A stretch of 64,000 nucleotides of DNA from Pestalotiopsis fici W106-1 (lineage: Eukaryota > Ascomycota > Sordariomycetes > Amphisphaeriales > Sporocadaceae), in contig NW_006917098.1 in the NCBI RefSeq assembly GCF_000516985.1, forward strand, positions 2,108,001 through 2,172,000. The letters are read 5' to 3'. Of this stretch, positions 63,401 to 64,000 are shown piece after piece. The position numbers and the translations under genes are program-made. The notes beneath the pieces are model-generated. The model worked only from the letters and a program-made list of their open reading frames with translations, was not told the origin of the DNA and ran no database searches. How positions within the stretch are numbered: the stretch's first letter is position 1; each line of letters starts with the position of its first letter.

Positions 63401-64000
63401 TGCGTGCGGACAATTAGTGGCGGTTGGTATAGAGCTGGCCGTTGCTGGAGCGGGCTGAATGCCGCGCCGATAGGGTTAGCAAAAGGTGGAAATTTGAATC
63501 TGTTCAGCTCCGCCAGAGTCGGCCGCCAGCAAGGAACCTTGAACAAGAGCAGGCCTTTAGCATAAAACGCCTGCGCCCCATACCAGATACTACAAGTAAC
63601 TGATGCATCTATGCACCCATCCGATATGCAGGTTCAATTAGCTCAGGTTGAGGGTCTCTCCCAAGTAGGCAATCAATAATTGAATCATCAGTGTGTGTGT
63701 GTGTGTACCGCCCGCGAGTTCCGTCCGAACATTGTCCGGGTGGCCAACGGAGGGGCAGATCCCCGGTAGCAAAAGCGCGTGCGCCCCCCCGGGTGGTGGC
63801 GGCCGCCGAGTCAAGACCCAAGAGGCCCCCTTATACCTAGGTGGCATATACCTGCCTCCTCACCTGCAAATTATCACTACATGACCGTTCAATGCCATCA
63901 AGAATGACAACATGAGCGGCAGATGAAGTGCATGCAAGGGGGTGGGTGCGTTCGAGATTCCGAGTGGAATTTTCAGTGGGCACTTTTCTCTTTGACTTGA
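60401..64000. other. Gene-poor right end of the window
   Basis: 3.6 kb with no gene that I can support. Frames of 60-154 codons are present on both strands and overlap. The most protein-like is 62933..63241 (+, about 100 residues, no clear homologue). There is no telomeric TTAGGG array. A (GT)n tract is listed separately. Confidence 0.5.
63691..63706. repeat. (GT)n microsatellite
   Basis: Eight GT units. Confidence 0.9.

Overview
This window looks like a piece of a filamentous ascomycete nuclear chromosome, most likely a Sordariomycete and probably Hypocreales. The evidence is short introns (about 43-126 bp) with GT...AG ends and CTAAC/CTGAC-like branch sites, gene density and intron style typical of moulds, and fungal-type housekeeping proteins. 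The order assignment is inference. There is one 100-N assembly gap at 14326-14425. I found no rRNA, tRNA, CRISPR array, intact transposon or biosynthetic cluster.

Layout. 1-5 kb: the 3' part of an unrecognised Pro/Gln-rich protein gene, then the DEAH helicase gene prp43. 5-17.9 kb: a gene desert broken only by a two-exon gene for a 115-residue cysteine-bearing protein. 17.9-29.5 kb: a compact housekeeping block with a secreted App1/DUF2183 protein (-), prefoldin subunit 4 (-), the PRMT5/Skb1 arginine methyltransferase (+), SmF (-), a DUF866 zinc protein (-) and a 792-residue putative mitochondrial protein (+). 31.7-43.4 kb: three large genes, the SPX-ankyrin-GDPD glycerophosphocholine phosphodiesterase Gde1 (+), the mitochondrial i-AAA protease Yme1 (+) and the U-box E4 ubiquitin ligase Ufd2 (-). 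47.5-51 kb: a single-span membrane protein with a cysteine-rich ectodomain and a long low-complexity tail (+), and an extended SDR reductase (-). 51-64 kb: about 13 kb where I can support no intact gene, only a hairpin, simple repeats and scattered coding-like fragments.

Functional links. The neighbours do not form one pathway. They share broad themes: RNA processing (Prp43, SmF, and PRMT5, whose family methylates Sm proteins), protein quality control (prefoldin, Ufd2, Yme1) and phospholipid/phosphate turnover (Gde1 and the App1-like protein). The last pairing is inference only.

Exon models were built by hand from reading frames and splice signals. All multi-exon models given with confidence above 0.8 join in frame through every intron. 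The main anomalies are a stop-free 57-nt intron immediately before the zinc-ligand region of Yme1, very short first coding exons in several unrelated genes, a DIDDI instead of DIDDT motif in the App1-like protein, a cysteine-rich membrane protein whose signal-peptide exon is missing, and the two gene-poor regions. I saw no clear-cut new multi-gene system.
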